A stretch of 20,609 bases of DNA. Source: a virus. A program made the position numbers and the translations under genes. The DNA lies in the IMG/VR virus record IMGVR_UViG_3300048828_000602, positions 1 through 20,609 of that record. One strand, given 5' to 3'. This document shows, in pieces, positions 9,701 through 17,619 of the stretch (the stretch's first letter is position 1; each line of letters begins with the position of its first letter). Below the pieces are notes generated by a model. That model did not search any database. It worked only from the letters and a program-made list of their open reading frames with translations, and was not told where the DNA came from.

Positions 9701-12700
9701 CTTCCCCATACTACAAAATCATCTTGATCATTCATACGACGTGCATTACGAAATGCAGTAGCAACTACCGTGTTTCTGTGTTGATACGAGTATACGTTGG
9801 GTGTTAAATCGTACCCCAATCTAAAATAAAACTCATCGGTAACACAGGCACCCGAACTTGACACAAATACCGGTTTATTTGTTTCAACTATATCATTAAC
9901 CGGACTGGTTAGTGATATTATTTCGTCCGAAACTGCCCACACATCTATACTACCCTCCCCTGTTGTATAGACATCTTTGTATATGTAAAAGTCGTGTGCA
10001 TTTCTAAATACATCATGACCGTTTATTTGCTTATTAATTCGGTAATAAGATCCTTCTATTTTATTAAAAGTAGAACCTCTCACATTGGACCCGAGCAACC
10101 TTACACTCGGTACTACTTTATTGAGTAATTTTTCATAACTCACCTCTATGCTCACATCTACATCTTTATCAGGATATACTTTTGTATAAACTGCACGGGG
10201 TGGTAACTTATTTTCAACCGACTTCACACTAACTGACCACGCAAGTATATTATTTCGGGTGCCGATGTAGTTTATCGCATGACTGTCTGCAAATTCAAAT
10301 TTTTCTATATTTGGAATAACGGAAAAGGAAGAATCTATAGCTTTTTTGTTAGACTTAGTTGACTCGGTTTTAATAAAGTTGCTGTCTTTACATAAATTCT
10401 CATATAAAACTACATCTGACTTATACACCATGTCTGTTTCGTTAAAACCTGACCCATAATCTGTATTGAATGTTATCTCAGATATACCAAGTGATGTCGT
10501 ATCTAATATACCGTTAAATTCAGACTGAGTGAATCCATACATCCATATGGTATCTCTGTTGAATATTCCACTTTCACCACTTTCAAAATAACTATCTGAA
10601 CTAACCTTTACTAGAACCCAAGCACCATGTATATCATCTTTTTTGCATTCGGGTTTAGATATACTATAAAAAACTAACCACTCACCAGATGTGTGTAAAT
10701 ACGAATATTTTTTATTTTTTCTATAACTTCGTCTATATTGACCGTTTGCAGACTTCCACCTACCCACGAAATCATTTAAATAAAATCCTTTATACTCAGA
10801 TGTACCAACCAATAAAAAGTATTTAGACAACGAACTGGACTCTGAATAATATGCTTGATTTAAAATGGGTTCTATTTCACATTCATACGATAGAAACTTA
10901 TCATTAATATTAAACGTGGTTATTGCACCGAGTGTATCCTTTGTGTAGATGACCGCCTCCTCGTCATCATCCGCATCTACATTCAACTCTCGGTTTACGG
11001 CAAGGAAATAATTCAATTTGTCGTTGGCAGACACTTCCAATTCAACACTTTCACCTACATCAAGACTTTGATCTAAAAATTCATATTTATGATGGCGAAT
11101 CTCCACTACATCTTCTTTGATAGTATCACCACCGATATCGTAACTCTGAAAATAGTTAACTCCACCATAGGAAATCATGTCGTTTGTGTCACTTATGAAG
11201 TCGTTAGAATTTATATGCACACGATGTGCAACAGAATCATCTAAAGAACCAAGGAGATAAATGAAATTATCAGAAGTTTCACCCATATTATATTTTAAAA
11301 TAATACTATTAGTGTCATTAAGTGAATTTACCAATTCATTCTTTGTTACCTTTATTTTTAGTGTTTGGTTTTCATATATCTCATCTAATATGTCTTGATC
11401 TACAATTATACTTTCACCCAATTCACCAAGACTATTTGGTGAAGTTTCTATATCAGTTTCTATTATAATGTCTTCATTTCCAATTGATGTGGTGTATACA
11501 GTGTTTGGAGTCATATATAGCCCAACTGAGAACAAGTCTATATCACATTTATATTCACCGACCGTTGTATCAAAAATAAATTTTATCAAAAAATCTATAG
11601 TTTTTCGGCCATCGGAATTTATGTATTTAATGCGATGTTCTAGTTTTTTATTTTGTTCTCGGTTTGTATAGTTTGGGTGATATCCAATTACCTTCAGTGA
11701 ACGAAGTTCGGTTGTATGTATTTCAACAGTAGTGTTAAGTTTTATATCCGATATAAGTGGGTTTTCAATTACATCTTTGGTTTTGTGGATAAATTTGTTG
11801 TTGTATTTAACACGTGTATTTCTTTTTGGAACACCATCTTCATAGAATATTTTATTTTCAGAATTTCTTTCTATTGTTATTTTCCGAGTTGAATCAATTA
11901 AGTTTGAAAATTTAAATTCTACTTTGTTTGGTACTTTTACATGGGTGTGTTGGGTGAAAGACCGAGTGTACGTATTAATATTATTTGGGTTATACATATC
12001 ACTATTCAATATAACATTATCAGGATGATTTTCTACTATATCATTTATATCACCAAACATATATTTTTTACTAAAATAACAACCACCAAATCTTTGATTG
12101 TTATACAGACCATCACTTAAAATAAAATTTGTATTGGTATTTTTGTTTCCAACAAACCCCCTTTGTAAAATTCCAGTAAATTTACCATCCAACCTTATTT
12201 TGTATTTTTCGTTTCTAAATCTAACTATACCCTTGTTTATTTTAGCAGACTCACTTCCGTCCGATTCTGTTTTTATTATCGTGTATGTTCCATTAAATAA
12301 TCCAGAAATCTGACAATCTATAGTACCAGACACATATCCCGATAACCTAATTCTCTTGTCAGAGTTACTTGATAAGTTTGTAGTAGTGGAGTATTTTTTA
12401 TATGAATTTAAAGGACCTGTCCCTTTTGAATTTAAAAATATACTATTCCAGGTTGTATAACTACCCGATAACTTAGTAATCTCATCGGTGGTAACTACAC
12501 CGAAATCTGACGGAAAATATCCGTCCCGATCAACTGTTGCATAAAATCTAATAACAGTTCCGTCTGCAAGTAAAGTTTCTGTGTTTCTAGTTATTTTTGG
12601 ATCTTTGTTTAAAAGAACCCATGCGTCTACATAAGGTTCGTAGTAAATAAACCAGGTTTTAGCAGAATTTATAAAGTGTATTTTTTTATTAACATTACGA

Positions 12701-15700
12701 TTAGATGTAAACACACCCTCAACTGAACTCAGTGTTGCTCTTTCCACGGGTGTCAAATCTACTTTATTTTTTAACTTAATTGTTAAATAAAATTTTGTTA
12801 ATATTGTATAGTCAGTTAATCCTGATTTCCACGATGACTCCTCGTAAAAAATTTTCTTTGATTCCTCAACTCTATATAAGTTTCCGTTTTTAAATACATG
12901 ACCAAATCTCGGAATATCTGATTCCATATATTCTGTATTCATTTCACCATAAAAACTATCATACAGACTTTCTTTGTTAGTTTTACCAGAAACTTTTTTA
13001 TATGAGGTGTTTGCAGTCAAGCATACTTTGTTTATATTATCATGTTTTCCGTTGAACATAGATTCATTCGCGAACGAAACAATATCTTTATTTTTGTTTC
13101 TACCCGATAACCTAATATTCTTTAATGGTTTTATTTTTTCGGTAGATTCAATTACAGTTAAATTTTGATAGTTAGTTTGAATCTCGTTTGTTATATGTGT
13201 GCCTTTTAACTTTGTTCTCTCTAACAAGGTTGGTTCAATTACCAGACCCGATATTATACGACTTCGTGCAGGAAGTAATTTTTCAAAATTATCAAACAAA
13301 GATTCGTCTAAATATGACTTGAGTGTGTTTAGGTAGTTTGACCAATCTATCTTAGAAAAACCCTCTCTGAAAAATAACTTTTTCAGAGTATCAAGTTCTT
13401 TATATTTTGTCTTTTCGTAGTAGGCAGGATCACCAATATAATCACCCAATTTAAACTTACCAAAAAACTTTATAATTTCTTCATTAAGTGGAACACTGGG
13501 TCCAAAAAACAAACCAACTGTATTTGAGTCTTTACCTGCACGGTCTAATGATTTTTTTGTTGCACTATATCGTGGATTTAATGTACCCGTTAAGTATTGT
13601 TCCTCCACTCTAATTTTATTATTAGAAAATGTGTGGTTTCCGTATCCGGGTAGATCAGCAACTTCTTTTTTAAATCTACCAGAAAAATCATATGGAAATT
13701 TTTTCTTTGTAAAATTAAAACAACGAGCATGAGATTTTAACTCAGTTGAAAATGCACTATTATTTAAAACGCCATATCCAGTTTTAAAGTTTGCGGTTTC
13801 TGATAAATCAAGTGGGTAATCTAAGTTACTCTTAAATAGTAAACTACTTCGTAAATTGTAAAAATCTGATATACTATATGACTTTGAAAATAATACATGG
13901 TTTTCAAATACTTCTTCTGAAATTGCAGATGAATATACACGCAAACTACTTAGATTTCCTTTAAACTTATGGTCTGTGTAGTTTCCTATGTAAATGAACT
14001 CATCGATTGAAAAATTTGTAAATTTTTCCTCATCAACAATTATATCAATCTGATCAGAAAATACAATTTTTTGATCAACTTTTCTTTTAACATAAAACGA
14101 AATGGTCTTTCTTTGTAGTTTATTAAAGTCTTCTGTCCTTTGTATTAGAATATCATACCCCTCATCTGACCACATATACAGGGGTGCTTTTGACTTGGTT
14201 GGGCATTGTGTTTCGGTATCTCCTATTTTAATATAAAACCTACCATAATCTCCGTTGTTTTCTGTCAATGTAGTAATACCAAATTCCCACTCACTTCCTT
14301 CTATTAGTTTTATTTTTTGAGAAGAATTTTTAATGAGTTTATTAAACGAAATATTAAACTCGATAGAGATCGCATTTTTATCTTTATATGACCAAGGCAG
14401 TTGTATGTATTGGTTTTCATTGATTATAGTTAACCCATAGTCGTACGTGTCAAATGTAAATGAAGAATTCCCACTATCATCCGAGTATTCGGTTGCCCCA
14501 CCATACTCACGAACAGAAAACAATTGCTCCGGAATATCATAGCACCTAAGTAGTGCATTTATTGAAGCAAGAGTTCCTTTTGTTTTTAAAATATATGGAA
14601 GATTGTTTAATATTCTTCTCCATATTTGATTTCTTTTGTGTGTCTGTGTGTTGGCATCGCTTATATTATTTTTTTGTATACCATCTAAATTAATGTTTTG
14701 ACCTGAAAAATTAAGTCCAAGTGATTGTAGAAAATAATAAATCAAATTATCAGGAATTCCTTTGTTTTTTTGATTTCTTACTTTTCGTGTATTTCCTAAA
14801 TTTTCTATATACCCGTTTATGTGGTCAAAGTGTAGACCAACCATATTGAGCATATTAATAAACTCATCATTCTCTTCATTTCGTGTTATGAATTCAGGAA
14901 TATTCATAACCAACGATTCGTAGTTTTCTCTGTCGTAATAAGAAGCATCTTTATGCTTTTTTTCAAACCAAGAGTATGATAGTGAGGTTTTCCACTCACT
15001 TGCCCGAGTGGATATATAATCGGGTGCTATTTTTCCTACTTCTGGTCCATATTTTATTTTTTCTAAATCAGATTTTATTGTGTCGGATAGATTAAATCCC
15101 TCACTTTCAGTAGATGTTAGTTCTGTTTCAAAATAATAAGATTCTTCCTCAATTTTAATCCAATTTGATAATTTAAAATAACGAGTATCAGATAATATCC
15201 AAGCAGACTCCTCAGCCTCCCACCAAATAAACCAATTCCCATTTATGTGTTTGTAGTCATACTTTCCATCATTGTAACTGTATTTTAAGTATCTTCCGTT
15301 AGCAAGTTCATTTATTCCAGTAATACCAGATATATAAATGTATTCATTTCTGGGAAATGCGTGGTCGGATACTTCATAGAAGAGAAATCTTTCATAATCT
15401 GTGAATGTATACAGATGTTCATCTAACTTTTTCTTATAGTTCTCTAGGTCAATTTTTTTTAAAACACTTATTGCATCATTCGCATCATCCTCAGTAGCAA
15501 GATTTGTTTCTATCTTTTTTTGCAAAGATAAAATATTATATTCAATTTCGTCTATCTTTTTAATTAAATCAGATATAGTTGAATGTTTTTGTATGAATAT
15601 TTCCAGTTGTTTTCTTGCTGATGAAAATTTTACAAAGTCTTTAAATTCAGAAAAATTGTGATTGTTTACATTAATATCGTTTGAGAAATAATTAGATATA

Positions 15701-17022
15701 GTTTTAGTTGATTCACTTACTTCAGATGTACCCTCTTGCAATTCTTCTTTGGTTAATTTAACAGTACCGGAAGATGAAATCATGCTAAACCGATCTGGAC
15801 CCCTTAATTTGAATGTAGATTGTTTATTTGTTTTATAAAAGTTTGCTTTTTGCATTACATCATCCGAATAAATCGATGACGATATATAAAATTTTGATCC
15901 CGTAGATATATCAATTGAAAGTGGTTCAAATAGTTTGACTATACACGGTTGATGCTTTTGTTCACTGTTCTGATTTTCAAGTGTTGGTGTAATTGATAAA
16001 ATAGGGAAACGATTACCGTCTCCAAAATTTATATAGTTGTTGAGATAAGTTGAAAACCTAGTTTCATACAATGATGTTAAATAATCTACATCAAACAACG
16101 ATATTAACACCGTTTTATAAAAATTTATAACTGACTCATCAACCTCTGAGTCACTTAACCTTGGATGTACACTTAGTAGATAGTTTATTGAGTTTAAAAA
16201 TTCAAAGTAATAATCACTCTTAGTAAATACACTATTATATTTAGACAATAGTGTGTTTTTATATAAACTTACTAAATTTTGTTTAATTGTTTGCAAAGAT
16301 TCGTATACATCCTTTTCAGAGTTATTACCAAGTACATCCGCAGCCTTTTTTACTACACCCTCGTAATCTTCAACCAAACCGACTAACTCTGATTGATATG
16401 CTTCATCTCTCAAGTCTACATCTTTTATAAATTTATCAGTAAAATAAAATAAGGTTGGTCCTGTAATTTGTTGATTTATTAAATTTATATATTCAAACGA
16501 TAACGACGCATCTGCTGGATTATTTGACGTTTTTAAGCACTCGGGTACTATCTTAATTTCAGTACGAGTCTGTGATATATCAGATATAACAAGTTTAGTT
16601 TCGTTTTCATAACTACCACATATATTGTTAAGAAAACTATATTGTATATAATAACTACCGCGGTCTAGTTCAAGTGATTGTATATCATTAGACGGAGATA
16701 CTAATACATCATTACCCACCAACGAATAATTTTGTTTAAAAACTTGAGTTGATCCCGATACATCTTCACCTGAATAGTTCTTATAATTTAATGTTACATT
16801 TTCATATATGGGTTCATCACTAATCAGTTTCCACCCCAGTTTTTCTTTTTCTAAATTGTATACCGTAAACTCAATTACATCAGTTGGACTTTTTCCGAAA
16901 ATGTACTCAGTTGGTTCAAGTTCATATGACAAAGATAATGTATCTTTGTTTACAAAATACCCTCTGGTAAGCTTTTTACCATCCGATGGTTTGGATTGTA
17001 TAAAATTTAAATTAGTTTTCAT
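6736..17022 (-). CDS. Giant modular tail/baseplate-associated protein (3428 aa)
   Basis: One uninterrupted frame. Residues 1-200 contain a beta-rich start with DRGSYYIQYSFLNNICGSYE and ISQTRTEIKIV, resembling N-termini of large phage tail proteins. Residues about 200-350 are helical. QPCIVKLFEPLSIDI (359-373) resembles a conserved strand of such proteins, and 458-541 is helical or coiled-coil. Residues 805-842 hold LPYILKTKGTLASINALLRC and VREYGG, a motif I know from large tail proteins of environmental phages, directly followed by a LamG-like domain (about 861-1045, ending in SSLRVYSSAISEEVF). The rest is mostly beta, with repeated Trp/aromatic modules, a four-Cys cluster (2448-2497), a Ser/Thr linker (3051-3163) and a C-terminal domain. 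It abuts the 198-residue gene (TAGATG) and follows gp6 by two genes. An adsorption-apparatus role is inferred from context; no enzymatic motif was recognised. No Shine-Dalgarno is seen. Confidence 0.85.
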   Translation of the reverse strand: MKTNLNFIQSKPSDGKKLTRGYFVNKDTLSLSYELEPTEYIFGKSPTDVIEFTVYNLEKEKLGWKLISDEPIYENVTLNYKNYSGEDVSGSTQVFKQNYSLVGNDVLVSPSNDIQSLELDRGSYYIQYSFLNNICGSYENETKLVISDISQTRTEIKIVPECLKTSNNPADASLSFEYINLINQQITGPTLFYFTDKFIKDVDLRDEAYQSELVGLVEDYEGVVKKAADVLGNNSEKDVYESLQTIKQNLVSLYKNTLLSKYNSVFTKSDYYFEFLNSINYLLSVHPRLSDSEVDESVINFYKTVLISLFDVDYLTSLYETRFSTYLNNYINFGDGNRFPILSITPTLENQNSEQKHQPCIVKLFEPLSIDISTGSKFYISSSIYSDDVMQKANFYKTNKQSTFKLRGPDRFSMISSSGTVKLTKEELQEGTSEVSESTKTISNYFSNDINVNNHNFSEFKDFVKFSSARKQLEIFIQKHSTISDLIKKIDEIEYNILSLQKKIETNLATEDDANDAISVLKKIDLENYKKKLDEHLYTFTDYERFLFYEVSDHAFPRNEYIYISGITGINELANGRYLKYSYNDGKYDYKHINGNWFIWWEAEESAWILSDTRYFKLSNWIKIEEESYYFETELTSTESEGFNLSDTIKSDLEKIKYGPEVGKIAPDYISTRASEWKTSLSYSWFEKKHKDASYYDRENYESLVMNIPEFITRNEENDEFINMLNMVGLHFDHINGYIENLGNTRKVRNQKNKGIPDNLIYYFLQSLGLNFSGQNINLDGIQKNNISDANTQTHKRNQIWRRILNNLPYILKTKGTLASINALLRCYDIPEQLFSVREYGGATEYSDDSGNSSFTFDTYDYGLTIINENQYIQLPWSYKDKNAISIEFNISFNKLIKNSSQKIKLIEGSEWEFGITTLTENNGDYGRFYIKIGDTETQCPTKSKAPLYMWSDEGYDILIQRTEDFNKLQRKTISFYVKRKVDQKIVFSDQIDIIVDEEKFTNFSIDEFIYIGNYTDHKFKGNLSSLRVYSSAISEEVFENHVLFSKSYSISDFYNLRSSLLFKSNLDYPLDLSETANFKTGYGVLNNSAFSTELKSHARCFNFTKKKFPYDFSGRFKKEVADLPGYGNHTFSNNKIRVEEQYLTGTLNPRYSATKKSLDRAGKDSNTVGLFFGPSVPLNEEIIKFFGKFKLGDYIGDPAYYEKTKYKELDTLKKLFFREGFSKIDWSNYLNTLKSYLDESLFDNFEKLLPARSRIISGLVIEPTLLERTKLKGTHITNEIQTNYQNLTVIESTEKIKPLKNIRLSGRNKNKDIVSFANESMFNGKHDNINKVCLTANTSYKKVSGKTNKESLYDSFYGEMNTEYMESDIPRFGHVFKNGNLYRVEESKKIFYEESSWKSGLTDYTILTKFYLTIKLKNKVDLTPVERATLSSVEGVFTSNRNVNKKIHFINSAKTWFIYYEPYVDAWVLLNKDPKITRNTETLLADGTVIRFYATVDRDGYFPSDFGVVTTDEITKLSGSYTTWNSIFLNSKGTGPLNSYKKYSTTTNLSSNSDKRIRLSGYVSGTIDCQISGLFNGTYTIIKTESDGSESAKINKGIVRFRNEKYKIRLDGKFTGILQRGFVGNKNTNTNFILSDGLYNNQRFGGCYFSKKYMFGDINDIVENHPDNVILNSDMYNPNNINTYTRSFTQHTHVKVPNKVEFKFSNLIDSTRKITIERNSENKIFYEDGVPKRNTRVKYNNKFIHKTKDVIENPLISDIKLNTTVEIHTTELRSLKVIGYHPNYTNREQNKKLEHRIKYINSDGRKTIDFLIKFIFDTTVGEYKCDIDLFSVGLYMTPNTVYTTSIGNEDIIIETDIETSPNSLGELGESIIVDQDILDEIYENQTLKIKVTKNELVNSLNDTNSIILKYNMGETSDNFIYLLGSLDDSVAHRVHINSNDFISDTNDMISYGGVNYFQSYDIGGDTIKEDVVEIRHHKYEFLDQSLDVGESVELEVSANDKLNYFLAVNRELNVDADDDEEAVIYTKDTLGAITTFNINDKFLSYECEIEPILNQAYYSESSSLSKYFLLVGTSEYKGFYLNDFVGRWKSANGQYRRSYRKNKKYSYLHTSGEWLVFYSISKPECKKDDIHGAWVLVKVSSDSYFESGESGIFNRDTIWMYGFTQSEFNGILDTTSLGISEITFNTDYGSGFNETDMVYKSDVVLYENLCKDSNFIKTESTKSNKKAIDSSFSVIPNIEKFEFADSHAINYIGTRNNILAWSVSVKSVENKLPPRAVYTKVYPDKDVDVSIEVSYEKLLNKVVPSVRLLGSNVRGSTFNKIEGSYYRINKQINGHDVFRNAHDFYIYKDVYTTGEGSIDVWAVSDEIISLTSPVNDIVETNKPVFVSSSGACVTDEFYFRLGYDLTPNVYSYQHRNTVVATAFRNARRMNDQDDFVVWGSRRNESACSVCDDNSSSSYGIEIYPEDAASIYNGRRQILQDLVGYLNIEIKCNKLDCRGDLFDFYGMYTISNEFGTLEHPVYYNKNEENIIFTHTDDGWFIRYNVVIYNDNIRLINSKNKLIKNFDLKYEYPKYGNYLSDVGDILNLSFDKNEHDEIFLLSESNNDNFDKLQFRKSHIIVNQRSVWTSNENYFIYFYQTATGSGWCVNDTITDKKIIFTEYNRIDSLNRNLDDVYGIYYFEKDGVIDFDLNNCLVANSYINFNIDSSVIKAQINKSNPDTFSYKVGTNGGTKSDSGAFEVHKLTSSSSNKIETHIPIDTRYSPVCFERDVRENPTFSVLSSGKVNDDTKLKIKIDYLDFSTEINVDRKYNDSFSRIYDNIHLTKNCELIRYDNLESDTSTRGVERHRINKPMSNRIPEINKIILSINLNLNLFRERTEVHENEFTINESLDLVHAFVDTEDVKEIDKIIPINKINKYIVETDYRLCDVNKTKTEGGVISSKKSKVHRSSKNRLFRRNSINTLNTTVDSSSGDVNRTSPIIRTRVVFSRPEYESGSSDSFWFIDDERVVSQVGAYEEPTPISSWEDINQTVRDKLELHYSFNNSRTISYPDTPTPSPSPSPSRSNTNTKTTTQTNTKTKTATYTPTPTKTATKTPTPSESASQTKSFSSTKSHSESKSESLTKTQSYTDTGTPTKSASLSISETKTPTKSKSNTKSATPTTITPELFGFLDGPITTHTTLFVDGGVYTKTGQDFLDSVDKSDQDASKFNDVKLSGVYSYAGIFLGNAYYRKDTPDNSSYWIYQRSDGWWLFYMKAIKGLELNEITPFFGEERSVEFPNQVTSWLPFTSSIDGFSQISIHTRPNTPDILRTYKLQSKSGVNGLESSDSHPYKITIRIVPEQGSSSVSDTIEIGDTVFIHGTDINKSVCTSYENALNYPYRVLSIDKTPTSEDESWKITCETNVFSFKPEFICPPSSVTELGYASIIKTNY
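7534..7872 (-). repeat. Low-complexity Ser/Thr-alternating linker encoded in the giant gene
   Basis: Residues 3051-3163 of the giant protein are 52% Ser/Thr (59 of 113), placed mostly at every second residue with Pro, Lys, Ala or Glu between, starting TPTPSPSPSPSRSNTNTKT. It is net basic. It separates a region ending in LELHYSFNNSR from a C-terminal domain of about 265 residues and probably acts as an extended flexible or stiff stalk. Similar linkers in other proteins can be glycosylated, but nothing here shows that. The underlying DNA includes a tandem GGGGAT on the plus strand at 7844-7861. Confidence 0.85.
7844..7863 (+). repeat. G-rich (GGGGAT)x3 microrepeat
   Basis: Three tandem GGGGAT units followed by GG lie on the plus strand and encode the Ser-Pro repeats of the linker on the opposite strand. 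With the nearby GG at 7868-7869 it could form a two-layer G-quadruplex in single-stranded DNA. It is also a plausible slippage site where linker length could vary. Confidence 0.5.
13365..13388 (-). other. Perfect 10-bp inverted repeat (intragenic hairpin)
   Basis: CTCTGAAAAA and TTTTTCAGAG are exact reverse complements separated by a four-base loop, inside the giant gene, where they encode TLKKLFFRE. On the mRNA the stem is followed within four bases by a run of five U. This resembles a weak intrinsic terminator or a pause/processing hairpin, although it may be a by-product of codon use in AT-rich DNA. Confidence 0.4.
13880..14440 (-). other. LamG/concanavalin-like domain within the giant protein
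   Basis: Residues about 861-1045 start with YGLTIINENQYIQLPW and KNAISIEFNISF, have internal strands such as GRFYIKIGD and FSIDEFIYIGNY, and close with LSSLRVYSSAISEEVFENH, the usual last-strand and helix signature of LamG jelly rolls in fibre proteins. It follows immediately on the KTKGT...REYGG motif, an arrangement I associate with large phage tail proteins. Ligand unknown. Confidence 0.7.
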
Positions 17023-17619
17023 CTATTGGTTTGTTCCCATAAATTGGAATGTCTCAACACGTTGAGCTGCTTCATTCCTCTCCTTGGAAATCTTTGGTAA
17101 GAATGGAAATACATCTTCAAAGTCATCTGAGTTTACACCCTCACCCGAGTTAATTCTCTGTGATAAAATTGTATCACGTGCAGCTAGATACATTTCAGCA
17201 GAGTCTTCTCTAAATTTAATATTCTGAGCCATTTCTTCATCTAACTTGGAACTTAATTCGTCTATTTGTGCTTGAAGCATTTGCTCGTTTGATATAGCCA
17301 TATCCACATCTTCTTCAATTGTAGACAACTCAGAATTATCTTCTATGTCGGGTTGCTCAAAAGATATAATTTCTTCTTGATACTCAATTATATCAGTAGT
17401 AGTAAATGTTTCCACTTTGGGTGGAACTATTTTTCTCTTTTCAGTTTTTATAGTCAATAAAAAATCCGATAAAGATGATTCATCTGTTACTTCGTTTTGG
17501 GAAAAATTTAATACACCAAAATCGTCACTGTTTACATCTAAATTAGAATCTGTGAACAGATTCTGTATTTTTTGTTGATTAAAATTTGATTCTTTTAAAA
17601 TATTTGGTATATTATTCAT
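17023..17619 (-). CDS. Acidic coiled-coil protein of unknown function (198 aa)
   Basis: I do not recognise this family. The protein is strongly acidic. Residues 1-95 look largely disordered with short hydrophobic patches. Residues about 105-155 (SNEQMLQAQIDELSSKLDEE onward) have heptad-like spacing suggesting a coiled coil, and the tail contains DVFPFLPKIS (169-178), possibly a docking peptide. There is no signal peptide or membrane segment. Its start overlaps the stop of the 418-residue gene by one base (TAATG), and its TAG stop directly abuts the ATG of the giant gene. That coupling suggests it works with one of them, for example as an assembly chaperone, an oligomerisation factor or a minor baseplate part. 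These roles are guesses from context. A perfect hairpin sits near its 5' end. No Shine-Dalgarno is visible. Confidence 0.75.
   Translation of the reverse strand: MNNIPNILKESNFNQQKIQNLFTDSNLDVNSDDFGVLNFSQNEVTDESSLSDFLLTIKTEKRKIVPPKVETFTTTDIIEYQEEIISFEQPDIEDNSELSTIEEDVDMAISNEQMLQAQIDELSSKLDEEMAQNIKFREDSAEMYLAARDTILSQRINSGEGVNSDDFEDVFPFLPKISKERNEAAQRVETFQFMGTNQ
17545..17564 (-). other. Perfect 8-bp inverted repeat near the start of the coiled-coil gene
   Basis: AGAATCTG and CAGATTCT are exact reverse complements with a four-base loop, 56-75 bases into the 198-residue gene. It could form an mRNA hairpin affecting translation or processing. The length is short enough for chance, so no function is claimed. 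Confidence 0.3.

Larger units (their letters stand above)
7255..15330 (-). other. Dispersed copies of a short Trp/aromatic beta module within the giant protein
   Basis: A module of about 40-60 residues recurs with the pattern G-x-Y/F, a turn, a Y/H-rich strand, then g-x-W-F/L-I/V-x-Y/F and, after 6-20 residues, W-x-L. Best copies: 15187-15310 (NGNWFIWWEAEESAWIL), 12606-12720 (KTWFIYYEPYVDAWVLL), 10609-10795 (GEWLVFYSISKPE, then GAWVLV), 9361-9515 (DDGWFIRYN), 9075-9180 (NYFIYFYQTATGSGWCV) and 7255-7400 (DGWWLFYMK). Weaker fragments with only the G-x-Y part lie near 12180-12310 and 9965-10065. The copies are too diverged to be recent DNA duplications. I cannot name a family; a small carbohydrate-binding or spacer beta module is possible. 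Confidence 0.6.
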
